Assembly (NCBI GenBank): GCA_046727435.1
Contig: JBKPCR010000137.1
Coordinates: forward strand, 1 to 9,930
Length of the DNA: 9,930 nucleotides
Source of the DNA: CAVPRW01 sp046727435 [NCBI: bacterium]
GTDB taxonomy: Bacteria; Tectomicrobia; Entotheonellia; J063
Direction of reading: 5' to 3'
Shown here: in pieces, positions 1 to 6,394 of the stretch
Numbering within the stretch: position 1 is the stretch's first letter
How the letters are laid out: every line of letters starts with the position of its first letter
Program-made: the position numbers and the translations under genes
Notes under the pieces: generated by a model
The model's database searches: none
What the model was told of the DNA's origin: nothing
What the model saw: the letters and a program-made list of their open reading frames with translations, nothing else

Positions 1-70
1 TGGATCGTGCATCTTGTTGCCTCCTTCAAACACTCACCTCAAAGGACCCTACTCATTCGCGTGAGCGGAG

Positions 71-2119
71 TCAATACCGCCCATGAGCGAGGTGCCCATG
101 CGGCAACCGACGAACGTCTTCGAGCGTTCCCGGACAATCCGGCAAGAGGTACAGCTGCGTGGCCGGATCGCGGGTGACGAGGATCGGCCCCCGACGGAGC
201 AGGTGGTACACCCAGTGCGCTTGGACGCCAAGCGCCGTGGCGAGCTGGGAGACGGTCAACCACCCCGGCACCTGGCGCGGACGTGGGCCCCGGTAGCGGT
301 GGAGGCGCCCGGGCTGGAGGCGAATGGTTTGGACCATGCGGGGCAGCACGCGCAGGCGTTGGGGCGACCGAAACCCTTGCGTGGTGCGGAGCGGGGCCAT
401 CTCTTCAGCCGATTTTCCGTGGGTGTCGAGCGCGCGGAGCTGCGCCTCCCTCGCCGCGACCCCGTGCAGGTCACGCAGGGTTCCCACGGGACTGGGGACG
501 TCCAGCTCACTGACCGCCCCACCACGCCACACACTGCGCGTCCGGATGGTCTCACGCGTCACGCGATGCAGGACCACTGTGTCGATGAGGCACCGCCACC
601 ACGCCTGCCGCTGGGCCCGGCGCATGGTGTCTTGGTGCCACACCGGAGGCAGGGACGTGCCCAGCGCGGTGCAGGCCGTGCGCCGCGTCCGCGGGATCGA
701 CACGGGTCCCACCGTGTGCGCCTGCTGGAGGCGATGGTCGTGCTCCTCCGCCTCGTGCACGGCCTGCAGGGCCGCTTCCCCGCCGCGTGCGAGGGCGTCC
801 GCCACCAGCCGATTCTCCGGCTCCACCCGCTCGTCGCGCCGCCGAGCCCGATCGGCCTCAGACCGCCGCCGTTGCAGGGGCAACTGGGGCGCCCGATCCA
901 CGGCGTCCTGCGGCTGCCGGCGCTGCGGCAGGGCCTGCGCATAGCGGTCAAGTTCCACGGGCGCCAGGGCCGGCAAGCATGCGGCGACGACGTGCTGAGC
1001 GACTGGATCAGCGGGCAGACGTTGACACACAGGCGCCTGGGTTTGCGCCCGGAGGTCATGGCACAGCGACTGATGGCCCCCCGTGTCTTGCCCGACCATC
1101 TTGGGCCCCCAGATACCGCAGGAGACCATGCCTTGCAAAAGAGCCGCGCCTTGGCGCGGCACGCCGCGCCGGCGGTTGTGCTCAGAGGCGGCGTCGTTGG
1201 CCTCCACGATGGCCTGAATCCGTGCACAGGGCTCCCAGGTCATAGAGGCGGGGTCGCGGTTGGGCACCAGCCCCTTCCATGCGGCTGGGGACAGCCGGCG
1301 CTGCCGGGGGCGGGCCCGGCCCGGCTGCGGCGGCAGGCGTGTGTTCCCGTACACAAAGGTGCCAGTGTGGGCTGGATGGCGCCAGAGGGCCATCACCGCG
1401 GCGACGGTCGGGGGGCGCCAGACGGTCGCGCCGTTGCGGTGGCGGCGGGGCCGCCGCCGGCCCTGCTCCCGCAAGCGGCGGACCACTGGGCTGACCGACG
1501 GCCGCGCCAGGAACCTCTGGAACACCCAGGTCAGGGTGGGCTGCACCGCCACGTCCGGATCTTTGACCACACGGCCAGCCTCGTGACGGCGCAAGCCCAG
1601 AGGCAGGGCCAGCGCCAAGTCGCCCCGCCCCGCCTTCTGCGGCACGCCGGCCAGCCGTCGACCGCGCAAGGTAGGCCGCGCCACTGCGCTCCGGAGCCCT
1701 GTCATCCCGAGCAGGAGGCGGCCGTTGGGCGTCGAAGGATCGTAGACCCCATCGCGGTCGGCCATGAGCCACTGATTCAAGGCACACCGATCGAGCAAGG
1801 GGGACCCATCCGGGCAGTGGCGCGCCAGGCGGGTGCTCTCGTCGCTGCGCACGATCCCCACCTGGCCCAGAGCCACCTCAGCCAGGAGGGCCTTAGAGCC
1901 AGCCCGCCCCGCGATGCTCTGCGCGGAGCGCCCGAGGTCGGCTTCGACGACCGCGACGCGTGCATCAGGCCAGCCGAGCCGGTGGGCATGGTCCCGCATG
2001 GCGTGTTGCAGGTGGTGGCTCTCGGTGTTGGTCCGCACCTGGTGCCCCGTCGATTGACGCATGGAGATCACCGCTTGGCGGCTGAGATGCTGGGGCGGGA
2101 CAAGGGCGGTCGTGGACAT
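71..2119 (-). CDS. Large serine recombinase, degenerate
   Basis: This is a 682-aa serine recombinase, a DNA strand-exchange enzyme of the type that moves mobile elements. The N-terminal catalytic domain (about 1-160) carries the RQST motif with the presumed nucleophile Ser23, then TRLARHC and the block DRDGVYDP. A recombinase DNA-binding domain (about 165-300) follows. The zinc ribbon keeps Cys334, Cys353 and Cys365, but the position of the second Cys is Trp337. An Arg/Glu-rich coiled coil (about 410-470) and a C-terminal helix-turn-helix (WLTVSQLATALGV) complete the order expected of this family. The start is supported by a GAGGTGA ribosome site just upstream. The frame is open, yet many positions I remember as conserved are changed, including the helix after DGVYDP (the SAVARPTLRG segment). 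The coding is extremely GC-rich. I infer an inactive or relaxed copy. An equally long antisense frame is a GC shadow. Confidence 0.8.
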   Translation of the reverse strand: MSTTALVPPQHLSRQAVISMRQSTGHQVRTNTESHHLQHAMRDHAHRLGWPDARVAVVEADLGRSAQSIAGRAGSKALLAEVALGQVGIVRSDESTRLARHCPDGSPLLDRCALNQWLMADRDGVYDPSTPNGRLLLGMTGLRSAVARPTLRGRRLAGVPQKAGRGDLALALPLGLRRHEAGRVVKDPDVAVQPTLTWVFQRFLARPSVSPVVRRLREQGRRRPRRHRNGATVWRPPTVAAVMALWRHPAHTGTFVYGNTRLPPQPGRARPRQRRLSPAAWKGLVPNRDPASMTWEPCARIQAIVEANDAASEHNRRRGVPRQGAALLQGMVSCGIWGPKMVGQDTGGHQSLCHDLRAQTQAPVCQRLPADPVAQHVVAACLPALAPVELDRYAQALPQRRQPQDAVDRAPQLPLQRRRSEADRARRRDERVEPENRLVADALARGGEAALQAVHEAEEHDHRLQQAHTVGPVSIPRTRRTACTALGTSLPPVWHQDTMRRAQRQAWWRCLIDTVVLHRVTRETIRTRSVWRGGAVSELDVPSPVGTLRDLHGVAAREAQLRALDTHGKSAEEMAPLRTTQGFRSPQRLRVLPRMVQTIRLQPGRLHRYRGPRPRQVPGWLTVSQLATALGVQAHWVYHLLRRGPILVTRDPATQLYLLPDCPGTLEDVRRLPHGHLAHGRY

Positions 2120-2353
2120 CGATCACCTCACAGCGCACGGTGGTGAGGTCGGCAATGATGGCCTGTTGCCCGTCGTCGGGGAGGGCTCCCCACACGTCGG
2201 CGGGTTAGGTAGACATAGGCCACACGCGTGGGCCGTCATCACCAACGCGGTGACCGCCTCGAGAGCGAGTTGGGTGGGGGTGTGCCCCGTCGGCACCGGC
2301 AGCGTAGCACTGAGGGGCAGACGCCACTGGACGGTATCCCGCAAGCATACCAA
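2120..2353 (-). pseudogene. Small gene upstream of recombinase, frameshifted
   Basis: Two overlapping reading frames together look like one small protein of about 75-80 aa. The first frame, starting at 2353, reads to LCLPNPPT near 2200. The other frame then continues with WGALPDDGQQAIIADLTTV, down to the recombinase start. This arrangement (a short helical protein ending in an ALP..xQ..I..L segment, directly before a recombinase of the RQSTPHQV type) is one I recall from other copies, so I read it as its broken partner gene. The frame change lies around 2193-2215. The first frame stops at a TGA (2123-2125) only four bases before the recombinase start, so the two genes were probably translationally linked. 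The function is unknown and nothing in the sequence suggests one. Confidence 0.45.
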
Positions 2354-2436
2354 GCGGGAAGTCCCTTGGGCATCGGGACGGGTGGGGCGTGCGGCTCCAC
2401 GAAACCGCTGCCTATCAAGGGGAGGGGTGGGGTCGT

Positions 2437-2656
2437 GAACGGTGACGTCCTCTACGGCGTCATCGAGTGAATCGTTGAGGGGGGTATTGCGTTGTCGAAT
2501 CCTTCGACACCATTCACCACCCCAAATTGCTTCGGCTTCTGGGGAGACGTGTCAAGGACAAGAAGACCCTTCGTCTCATCTGGAATTTCCTACGTGCAGG
2601 CGTGATGGAAAAGCGGACATTCAGGGATACGACACTCGGCACACCACAAGGTGGAA
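2437..2656 (+). pseudogene. Group II intron RT, N-terminal remnant (intron A)
   Basis: This is the left remnant of the multifunctional intron-encoded protein (reverse transcriptase/maturase) of intron A. From 2503 the frame reads FDTIHHPKLLRLL, then RRVKDKKTLRLIWNFLRAG, then TLGTPQGG, which are RT blocks 3 and 4. Just before, a second frame reads GDVLYGVIE, a TGA stop (2468-2470) and IVEGGI. I expect IEWIVEGDI there, so a Trp codon has become a stop and the first catalytic Asp has become Gly (2483-2485). A frame change between 2489 and 2502 joins the two. Everything upstream (RT domains 0-2 and ribozyme domains 1-3) is missing. Similarity stops near 2437, where the recombinase unit to the left begins. 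The right end is cut at the conserved PQGG motif by the element at about 2657-4653, beyond which the protein resumes. Confidence 0.8.
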
Positions 2657-2666
2657 TAGTTATACT

Positions 2667-2683
2667 TCCTACAATGTTGCAAA
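2667..2683 (+). repeat. Left 17-bp inverted repeat (att arm)
   Basis: TCCTACAATGTTGCAAA is the exact reverse complement of 4633-4649. It lies 11 bases inside the point where RT similarity ends, and probably represents the P' half-site of the element's attachment site. Confidence 0.75.
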
Positions 2684-2817
2684 AAATGTCGTAGAGTTCT
2701 CGACAAGCATTCCGCGTGAACAGCTTCGACCCGGCTATGGGGCCAGGTTTTTGGGCGCACCGCTCCAGATGGTGAAGCCTGACGACATCCCCACGGAGCG
2801 GGAGCGAGGAGGCCGTC

Positions 2818-3018
2818 ATGGCACGTCGAGCACCGAAAGCGACCAAGGCGCTGGAGGTCAGCGTCATATTTGAACCGAGCCATGTCGCACCCGCCTGCAT
2901 CGCACAGGCCTATGAACGGGTCGTGCCGAGCAGGCGCCATGTGGCCCCTGCCCCCCAGCACAATGACCGTGCTGGTCGTGCGCGGCTCACACAACATGTA
3001 GGAGGTGCGCACGCATGA
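2818..3018 (+). CDS. Small protein coupled to serine recombinase
   Basis: This gene encodes a 66-aa basic protein beginning MARRAPKATKALEVSVIFEP, followed by SHVAPACIAQAYERVVP and a polar tail. A GAGGAGG site lies five bases before the ATG. Its TGA overlaps the recombinase ATG (ATGA at 3015-3018), a standard sign of translational coupling. I recall similar short proteins with an EVSV.FEPSR..PACL..AY pattern directly upstream of serine recombinases, so I infer an accessory factor, perhaps a directionality or regulatory partner. No known domain is recognisable and no function is demonstrated. Confidence 0.65.
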   Translation: MARRAPKATKALEVSVIFEPSHVAPACIAQAYERVVPSRRHVAPAPQHNDRAGRARLTQHVGGAHA

Positions 3019-4829
3019 TAACGAGAACGCAGCCAGCCTTGTATGCACGAGTTTCTTCTGAACGACCAGCCGAGGCGCACACTGTCGAGAGCCAGGTGGC
3101 CGCGCTGCGGGAACGCATCGCGCGGGATGGGCTGCACCTGTCCGACGAGCTGCAGTTCATTGATGAAGGATACAGTGGAGCGACGCTGGTGCGTCCGGTG
3201 CTGGAGCGGCTGCGCGATGCGGTGGCCGTCGGGGCCGTGGACCGCCTCTATGTCCACTCGCCCGATCGGCTGGCGCGCAAGTATGCCGATCAGGTGCTGC
3301 TGGTCGATGAATTGCCGCATGTCGGCGTCGAGGTGATTTTGCTCAATCGTGAGCTGGGGCAAACCCCAGAAGACGAGCTGCGGCTGCAAGTGCAAGGGAT
3401 GATGGCTGAGTATGAGCGCGCCAAGATTCTGGAGCGCCACCGGCGCGGCAAACGACATGCGGCACACGCGGGCTCGGTCAATGTCCTGGCCGCCGCGCCG
3501 GATGGGTCTCGCTACATTCCCAAACCCCACGGCGGCGGGCAAGCGCGCGATGAGATTGTGGCCGAAGAAGCGCGGGTGGTCTGCCAGATGGTCGAGTGGG
3601 TTGGCCACGAGCGCGCGACCATCGGTGACGCGTGTCGCCGCCTGTGCCGGGCGGGCGAACCCACGCGCACCGGCAAGGCCGTCTGGGATCGGAGTGCCGT
3701 GTGGGGGATGCTGAGGCACCCCGCGTATATGGGGACGGCCGCATTCGGCAAGACCCGCCAGGGCCCGCTGCGCCCGCGGTTGCGAGCCCAGCGGGGGCGT
3801 CTGCTGCAGCCGCGGCGGGCGACCTCGCCGGTGGAGGTACCGCGTGCACAATGGATGATGATTCCCGGGCCGGCGATTGTCGCGGCAGAGGTGTTGGCAG
3901 CGGTCCAGGAGCAGTTGCGCGACAATCAGCGCCACACGCGGCCATACCGCCGCGGCGCCAAATACCTGCGGCAGAGCCTGGTCAGTTGCAGGGGGTGTGG
4001 GTATGCGTATTACGGCAACGGCATCAGCCACAAGGCCGCCCAGGGCAAGGCGCGCGACTATGCTTATTACCGGTGTCTCGGGACGGACGCCTACCGCTTT
4101 GGCGGTGCGCGGGTCTGTCGCAATACACAGGTGCGGACCGACCTGTTGGATCTCGCGGTGTGGCGTGAGGTGCGGGAGCTCCTGGCGCATCCCGACCGTC
4201 TAGCCGAGGTATACCGCCGCCGGCTGCACCCGCACACCAGCGCCAGGCACCATGATCTCACCACGGTCGAGGGGCAGCTGGGCAAGCGACGGCAAGGCCT
4301 GGCACGGCTGATCGACAGTTACGCCGAAGGGCTCATTGAGCAGCGTGAGGTCGAGCCGCGGATCACGCACCTCAGACAATGGGTGACAAAACTGGAAGAA
4401 CAAGCCCAACAACTTGTGCATGAAGCCGCCCTGCACGTAGAGCTGCAGCTGATCAGCGGCAGACTGGAAGACTTTGCTGCGCAGGTGAGAGACGGGCTGG
4501 AGGAAGCGGATTGGACCAGCCGACGCGAGATGATCCACGCCCTGGTGAAGCGGGTGGAAGTGGACCACGACCAGGTGCATGTGGTCTTCCGGGTCGATCA
4601 ACATCCTGGAGATCTCGGCCTCGAAAAAAAAGTTTGCAACATTGTAGGAGGAGTACTGAGCCCCTTGCTGGCAAACATATATCTGCAGGAACTTGATAGA
4701 TATATGGAATGTTATACGGCTCTCTCGCATTGGGGGAAGACGAAGCGGCGCCAGCAGAAACAGGCGAACTTTATCTACATCAGGTATGCGGATGATTTTG
4801 TTGTGCTCTGCAATGGTACAAGAAACTAA
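3015..4829 (+). CDS. Large serine recombinase, fused to RT fragment
   Basis: Residues 1 to about 545 form a complete large serine recombinase. The N-terminal resolvase domain (about 6-150) has YARVSS with nucleophile Ser14, the DRLARKYADQ arginine segment and the long helix EYERAKILERHRRGK. The recombinase domain (about 180-295) includes WDRSAVWGMLRHPAYMGTA. The zinc ribbon has all four cysteines (325, 328, 354 and 368), and a coiled coil spans about 405-470. The enzyme is expected to integrate and excise the surrounding element. The start has an ideal GGAGGTG seven bases upstream and overlaps the small gene before it. From residue 546 the frame runs through the element's right end into RT sequence (SPLLANIYLQELDRYM and RYADDFVVLCNGT), ending at a TAA (4827-4829). 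The last ~59 residues are therefore an insertion-made fusion, not native recombinase. The catalytic part looks intact. Confidence 0.9.
   Translation: MITRTQPALYARVSSERPAEAHTVESQVAALRERIARDGLHLSDELQFIDEGYSGATLVRPVLERLRDAVAVGAVDRLYVHSPDRLARKYADQVLLVDELPHVGVEVILLNRELGQTPEDELRLQVQGMMAEYERAKILERHRRGKRHAAHAGSVNVLAAAPDGSRYIPKPHGGGQARDEIVAEEARVVCQMVEWVGHERATIGDACRRLCRAGEPTRTGKAVWDRSAVWGMLRHPAYMGTAAFGKTRQGPLRPRLRAQRGRLLQPRRATSPVEVPRAQWMMIPGPAIVAAEVLAAVQEQLRDNQRHTRPYRRGAKYLRQSLVSCRGCGYAYYGNGISHKAAQGKARDYAYYRCLGTDAYRFGGARVCRNTQVRTDLLDLAVWREVRELLAHPDRLAEVYRRRLHPHTSARHHDLTTVEGQLGKRRQGLARLIDSYAEGLIEQREVEPRITHLRQWVTKLEEQAQQLVHEAALHVELQLISGRLEDFAAQVRDGLEEADWTSRREMIHALVKRVEVDHDQVHVVFRVDQHPGDLGLEKKVCNIVGGVLSPLLANIYLQELDRYMECYTALSHWGKTKRRQQKQANFIYIRYADDFVVLCNGTRN
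4633..4649 (+). repeat. Right 17-bp inverted repeat (att arm)
   Basis: TTTGCAACATTGTAGGA is the exact reverse complement of 2667-2683. It lies inside the recombinase frame (CNIVGG) and only a few bases before RT coding resumes. It is probably the P half-site. Confidence 0.75.
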
Positions 4830-5651
4830 GCAGAGAAGTTGCGAGAGGAACTGTATCAGTTCCTCAAAACAACCTTACGCCTGGAATTATCCAAGGAAAA
4901 GACGAAAATCACGCATCTGAATGACGGGTTTAAATTCCGAGGCTTTTGGATTCAACGGGCCAAGGGCCACAACGGGATGAAAACGAAAGTAACCATCCCA
5001 ACGGAGGCTATGGAAAAGATCACAGGCAAAATTGATCTGGCCCTTGCCCCCGCAAGTCACCAAGACTCGGTAGCGTCCAAACTCCTAGCACTGAACAGCA
5101 TCATTGGCGGGTGGTGCCGGTATTATCAGTACACCAGCAGAACGAGTGCCCAGTTTAATATGGTGGACACTCTTCTGTTCTGGCGTACGGCACACTGGTT
5201 GGGCCGGAAATTCAGGATAACAATGCCAGTCGTAATGCAACGCTTCTCCCGTGACAACTCGTTTGCCACCGAGAAGTATCGCCTTCTACGACCGACAGAA
5301 TTTCCAACCATCCAGTACAAACAACGCTTCCTGAAACCGAACCCGTATCTGACACAGGATACGCAACTCGAACGGGAAAAACTCCCAAACGAGACGTACT
5401 GGACCGGCCATGAAGCTCGCCCAGGAATGGCCGATTTACGGCCATTTATCTTGGAACGAGATGAATATACCTGTCAACTCTGTGAGGCAAAAGTAATGGC
5501 CAACACAGCGGAAATAGACTATATTCGTCTAGTTCGCAGGTTTAAACGGCCAATCGATGCAAACACGTCCGACAACTTATGGACGATAGGCATACCGTGC
5601 CATCGAGAGAAAACTAAGTATGACCGACAAGCAGAGAGCCGTGTGCGGTGA
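4654..5651 (+). pseudogene. Group II intron RT/maturase/HNH, C-terminal remnant (intron A)
   Basis: This is the right part of the intron A protein. It resumes with LSPLLANIYLQELDRYM and the catalytic YADD (4785-4796), then stops at an in-frame TAA (4827-4829). The same frame continues as AEKLREELYQFLKTTLRLEL, SKEKTKITHLNDGFKFRGFW, the maturase (thumb/X) helices and a C-terminal HNH endonuclease. The TAA probably arose from CAA by one transition. In the endonuclease the first CxxC (5472-5483) is kept. The residues I expect as DHIRP read DYIRL (catalytic His to Tyr, codon 5520-5522), and the third zinc Cys is Gly (5589-5591). The frame ends at a TGA (5649-5651) inside ribozyme domain 5. Together with the missing first Asp and the inserted element, this protein cannot be functional as encoded. 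Confidence 0.85.
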
Positions 5652-5655
5652 AAGT
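5636..5655 (+). ncRNA. Intron A domain 5, 5' half
   Basis: GAGCCGTGTGCGGTGAAAGT includes the AGC triad near the 5' end and the GAAA tetraloop of a group II domain 5. The 3' strand is displaced to 6314-6327 by intron B. Joining the halves gives 34 nt, the canonical length, with lower and upper helices paired around the tetraloop. The RT stop codon (5649-5651) overlaps this half. Confidence 0.85.
5641..5655 (+). other. IBS2 and IBS1 of intron B, within domain 5 of A
   Basis: IBS2 is GTGTGC (5641-5646) and IBS1 is GTGAAAGT (5648-5655), immediately before the intron B 5' end. They pair with the predicted EBS2 (5877-5882) and EBS1 (5931-5938). This supports the 5655/5656 boundary. Confidence 0.75.
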
Positions 5656-5876
5656 GTGCGCCGCGGAATGCGGTGTTGGATCCCTGGCGTAGCCAGGAGA
5701 GGTTCGGAGGGATACCTCTGGGCCATCTGATTCACCTGAAGGCGAAAGCTGGAGGGGAAAAGAGCATGTCAGAGAAGCAGGAGACATCCGAAGGCGCTTA
5801 CGGTGCCGTCCTGCAAGGCCCGAGCGATAGGGCGAAAGCCGCATTGCTTGAACCTCAATCTCCCGGGGTGGAACCG

Positions 5877-5882
5877 GCACAC
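5877..5882 (+). other. Predicted EBS2 of intron B
   Basis: GCACAC is fully complementary to GTGTGC at 5641-5646. It lies 54 bases before EBS1, a reasonable spacing for the two exon-binding loops of domain 1. Confidence 0.65.
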
Positions 5883-5930
5883 TCATCGCCACAGCGCCTG
5901 ATGGCGGTGCTGCCAGGAGCGGCCCGTTCA

Positions 5931-5938
5931 ACTTTCGC
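5931..5938 (+). other. Predicted EBS1 of intron B
   Basis: ACTTTCGC pairs with IBS1 (5648-5655) over eight positions, with one G-U wobble. It lies about 275 nt into the intron, where EBS1 is normally found. Confidence 0.7.
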
Positions 5939-6223
5939 GGACCGTACCCTCCGCTTGACAGCCGATCGGTAGCGAACCGATTCAAGGGGATGCATGAGGC
6001 GCCTACGTCGTGCTCGACACGTCCAACATCGACAGAACGTGGGATCGCCTACGGGGCGCGAGCCCTCAGGCGACGGAGTCCCCGTAGTAGTCGGCGGAGT
6101 CACGACCGCCCAGGGCGCCCGGTAACACCGGGCACAGGGCGAAGGGGGACAGGTGATCTAACGACCAACGAGGTGAGGTACGCGAGATGCGAACCGCCAA
6201 AACCCACGGCATAGATCACTGGC

Positions 6224-6258
6224 GAGCCTCGTGAGATCGAAAGACTCACGCGGGGTTC
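6224..6258 (+). ncRNA. Intron B domain 5 (catalytic hairpin)
   Basis: The hairpin starts GAGCC, has a GAAA tetraloop (6239-6242) flanked by TGAGATC and GACTCA, and closes with GGGTTC. It is intact and 35 nt long, against the usual 34. It follows the domain 4 stem by four bases. Confidence 0.85.
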
Positions 6259-6261
6259 TGA

Positions 6262-6310
6262 GGGGGGCCGTTGGAACAGTACCTTCGGGTAACTCGCTGG
6301 CGGCCTACCC
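6262..6310 (+). ncRNA. Intron B domain 6 with branch-point A
   Basis: The GGGGGGCCG strand (6262-6270) pairs with CGGCC-T-A-CCC (6301-6310), leaving only A6307 unpaired. A6307 is seven nt from the 3' end at 6313, the usual place for the lariat branch point. The distal hairpin has a TTCG loop (6284-6287). Confidence 0.8.
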
Positions 6311-6313
6311 TAC

Positions 6314-6327
6314 CGCATGCACGGTTC
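6314..6327 (+). ncRNA. Intron A domain 5, 3' half
   Basis: CGCATGCACGGTTC is the 3' strand of domain 5 of intron A and begins directly after the intron B 3' end. It pairs with 5636-5655 across the inner intron. Confidence 0.85.
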
Positions 6328-6330
6328 GGA

Positions 6331-6394
6331 GGGGGGAGTGAGGACACATGACTCGTAGACGATATACGTCGGTTAATGCGCCTTGCTCCTACCC
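6331..6394 (+). ncRNA. Intron A domain 6 with branch-point A
   Basis: The strand 6331-6343 (GGGGGGAGTGAGG) pairs base for base with 6381-6394, leaving only A6391 bulged, seven nt before the intron end at 6397. The helix uses three G-U wobbles. Both introns end in the same ten bases (CCTACCCTAC), so they probably belong to related intron families. Confidence 0.8.

Larger units (their letters stand above)
2657..4653 (+). mobile_element. Serine-recombinase element inserted in RT gene
   Basis: This ~2.0 kb unit interrupts the intron A RT gene between PQGG on the left and SPLLANIYL on the right. It carries a 66-aa small gene and a large serine recombinase and is bounded by a perfect 17-bp inverted repeat (2667-2683 and 4633-4649). 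Serine integrases leave no conventional transposon repeats, but their attP arms form inverted half-sites at the two ends of the integrated DNA, which fits. RT family spacing (two residues between PQGG and SPLL) puts the join within GGA-x-TA, shared by left 2653-2658 and right 4650-4655. This predicts a 1997-bp insert. The exact crossover dinucleotide is not settled: with either GGA or TA as core the two repeat arms are not equidistant. Confidence 0.75.
5656..6313 (+). mobile_element. Group II intron B (RT-less, inner intron of twintron)
   Basis: This 658-nt intron begins GTGCG (consensus GUGYG) and ends CTACCCTAC. Domain 1 covers about 5656-6000 and includes the hairpin CTGGCGTAGCCAG (5684-5696) and the predicted EBS2 and EBS1. 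Domain 4 is only a stem (GTGATCTA 6153-6160 with TAGATCAC 6212-6219) with no RT gene inside. Domain 5 is at 6224-6258. Domain 6 (6262-6310) has one bulged A at 6307, seven bases from the 3' end. Its exons are the two halves of domain 5 of intron A, which rejoin seamlessly on removal. Without its own maturase it would need one in trans, and the RT of intron A is dead. Small open frames inside it do not look like proteins. Confidence 0.85.

Noticed and set aside
83-2146. A 687-aa open frame on the plus strand opposite the first recombinase
   Set aside because: It has no recognisable motif and mirrors the recombinase almost base for base. Long antisense frames are expected in DNA this GC-rich.
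2660-2817. Promoter for the recombinase operon in the left end of the element
   Set aside because: TTGCAA occurs near 2678, but no convincing -10 box lies at the right distance.
2910-4190. A 426-aa minus-strand frame opposite the second recombinase
   Set aside because: It lies antisense to a recombinase with clear catalytic and zinc motifs. It has no ribosome site or family signature.
2656-4655. Target-site duplication TACT flanking the inverted repeats
   Set aside because: TACT is not placed symmetrically to the two repeat ends and would leave extra residues between PQGG and SPLL. A serine-integrase junction explains the site better.
5673-5972. A 99-aa plus-strand frame in intron B
   Set aside because: It overlaps domain 1 hairpins and both exon-binding sites. 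The composition is RNA-driven and no RT motif is present.
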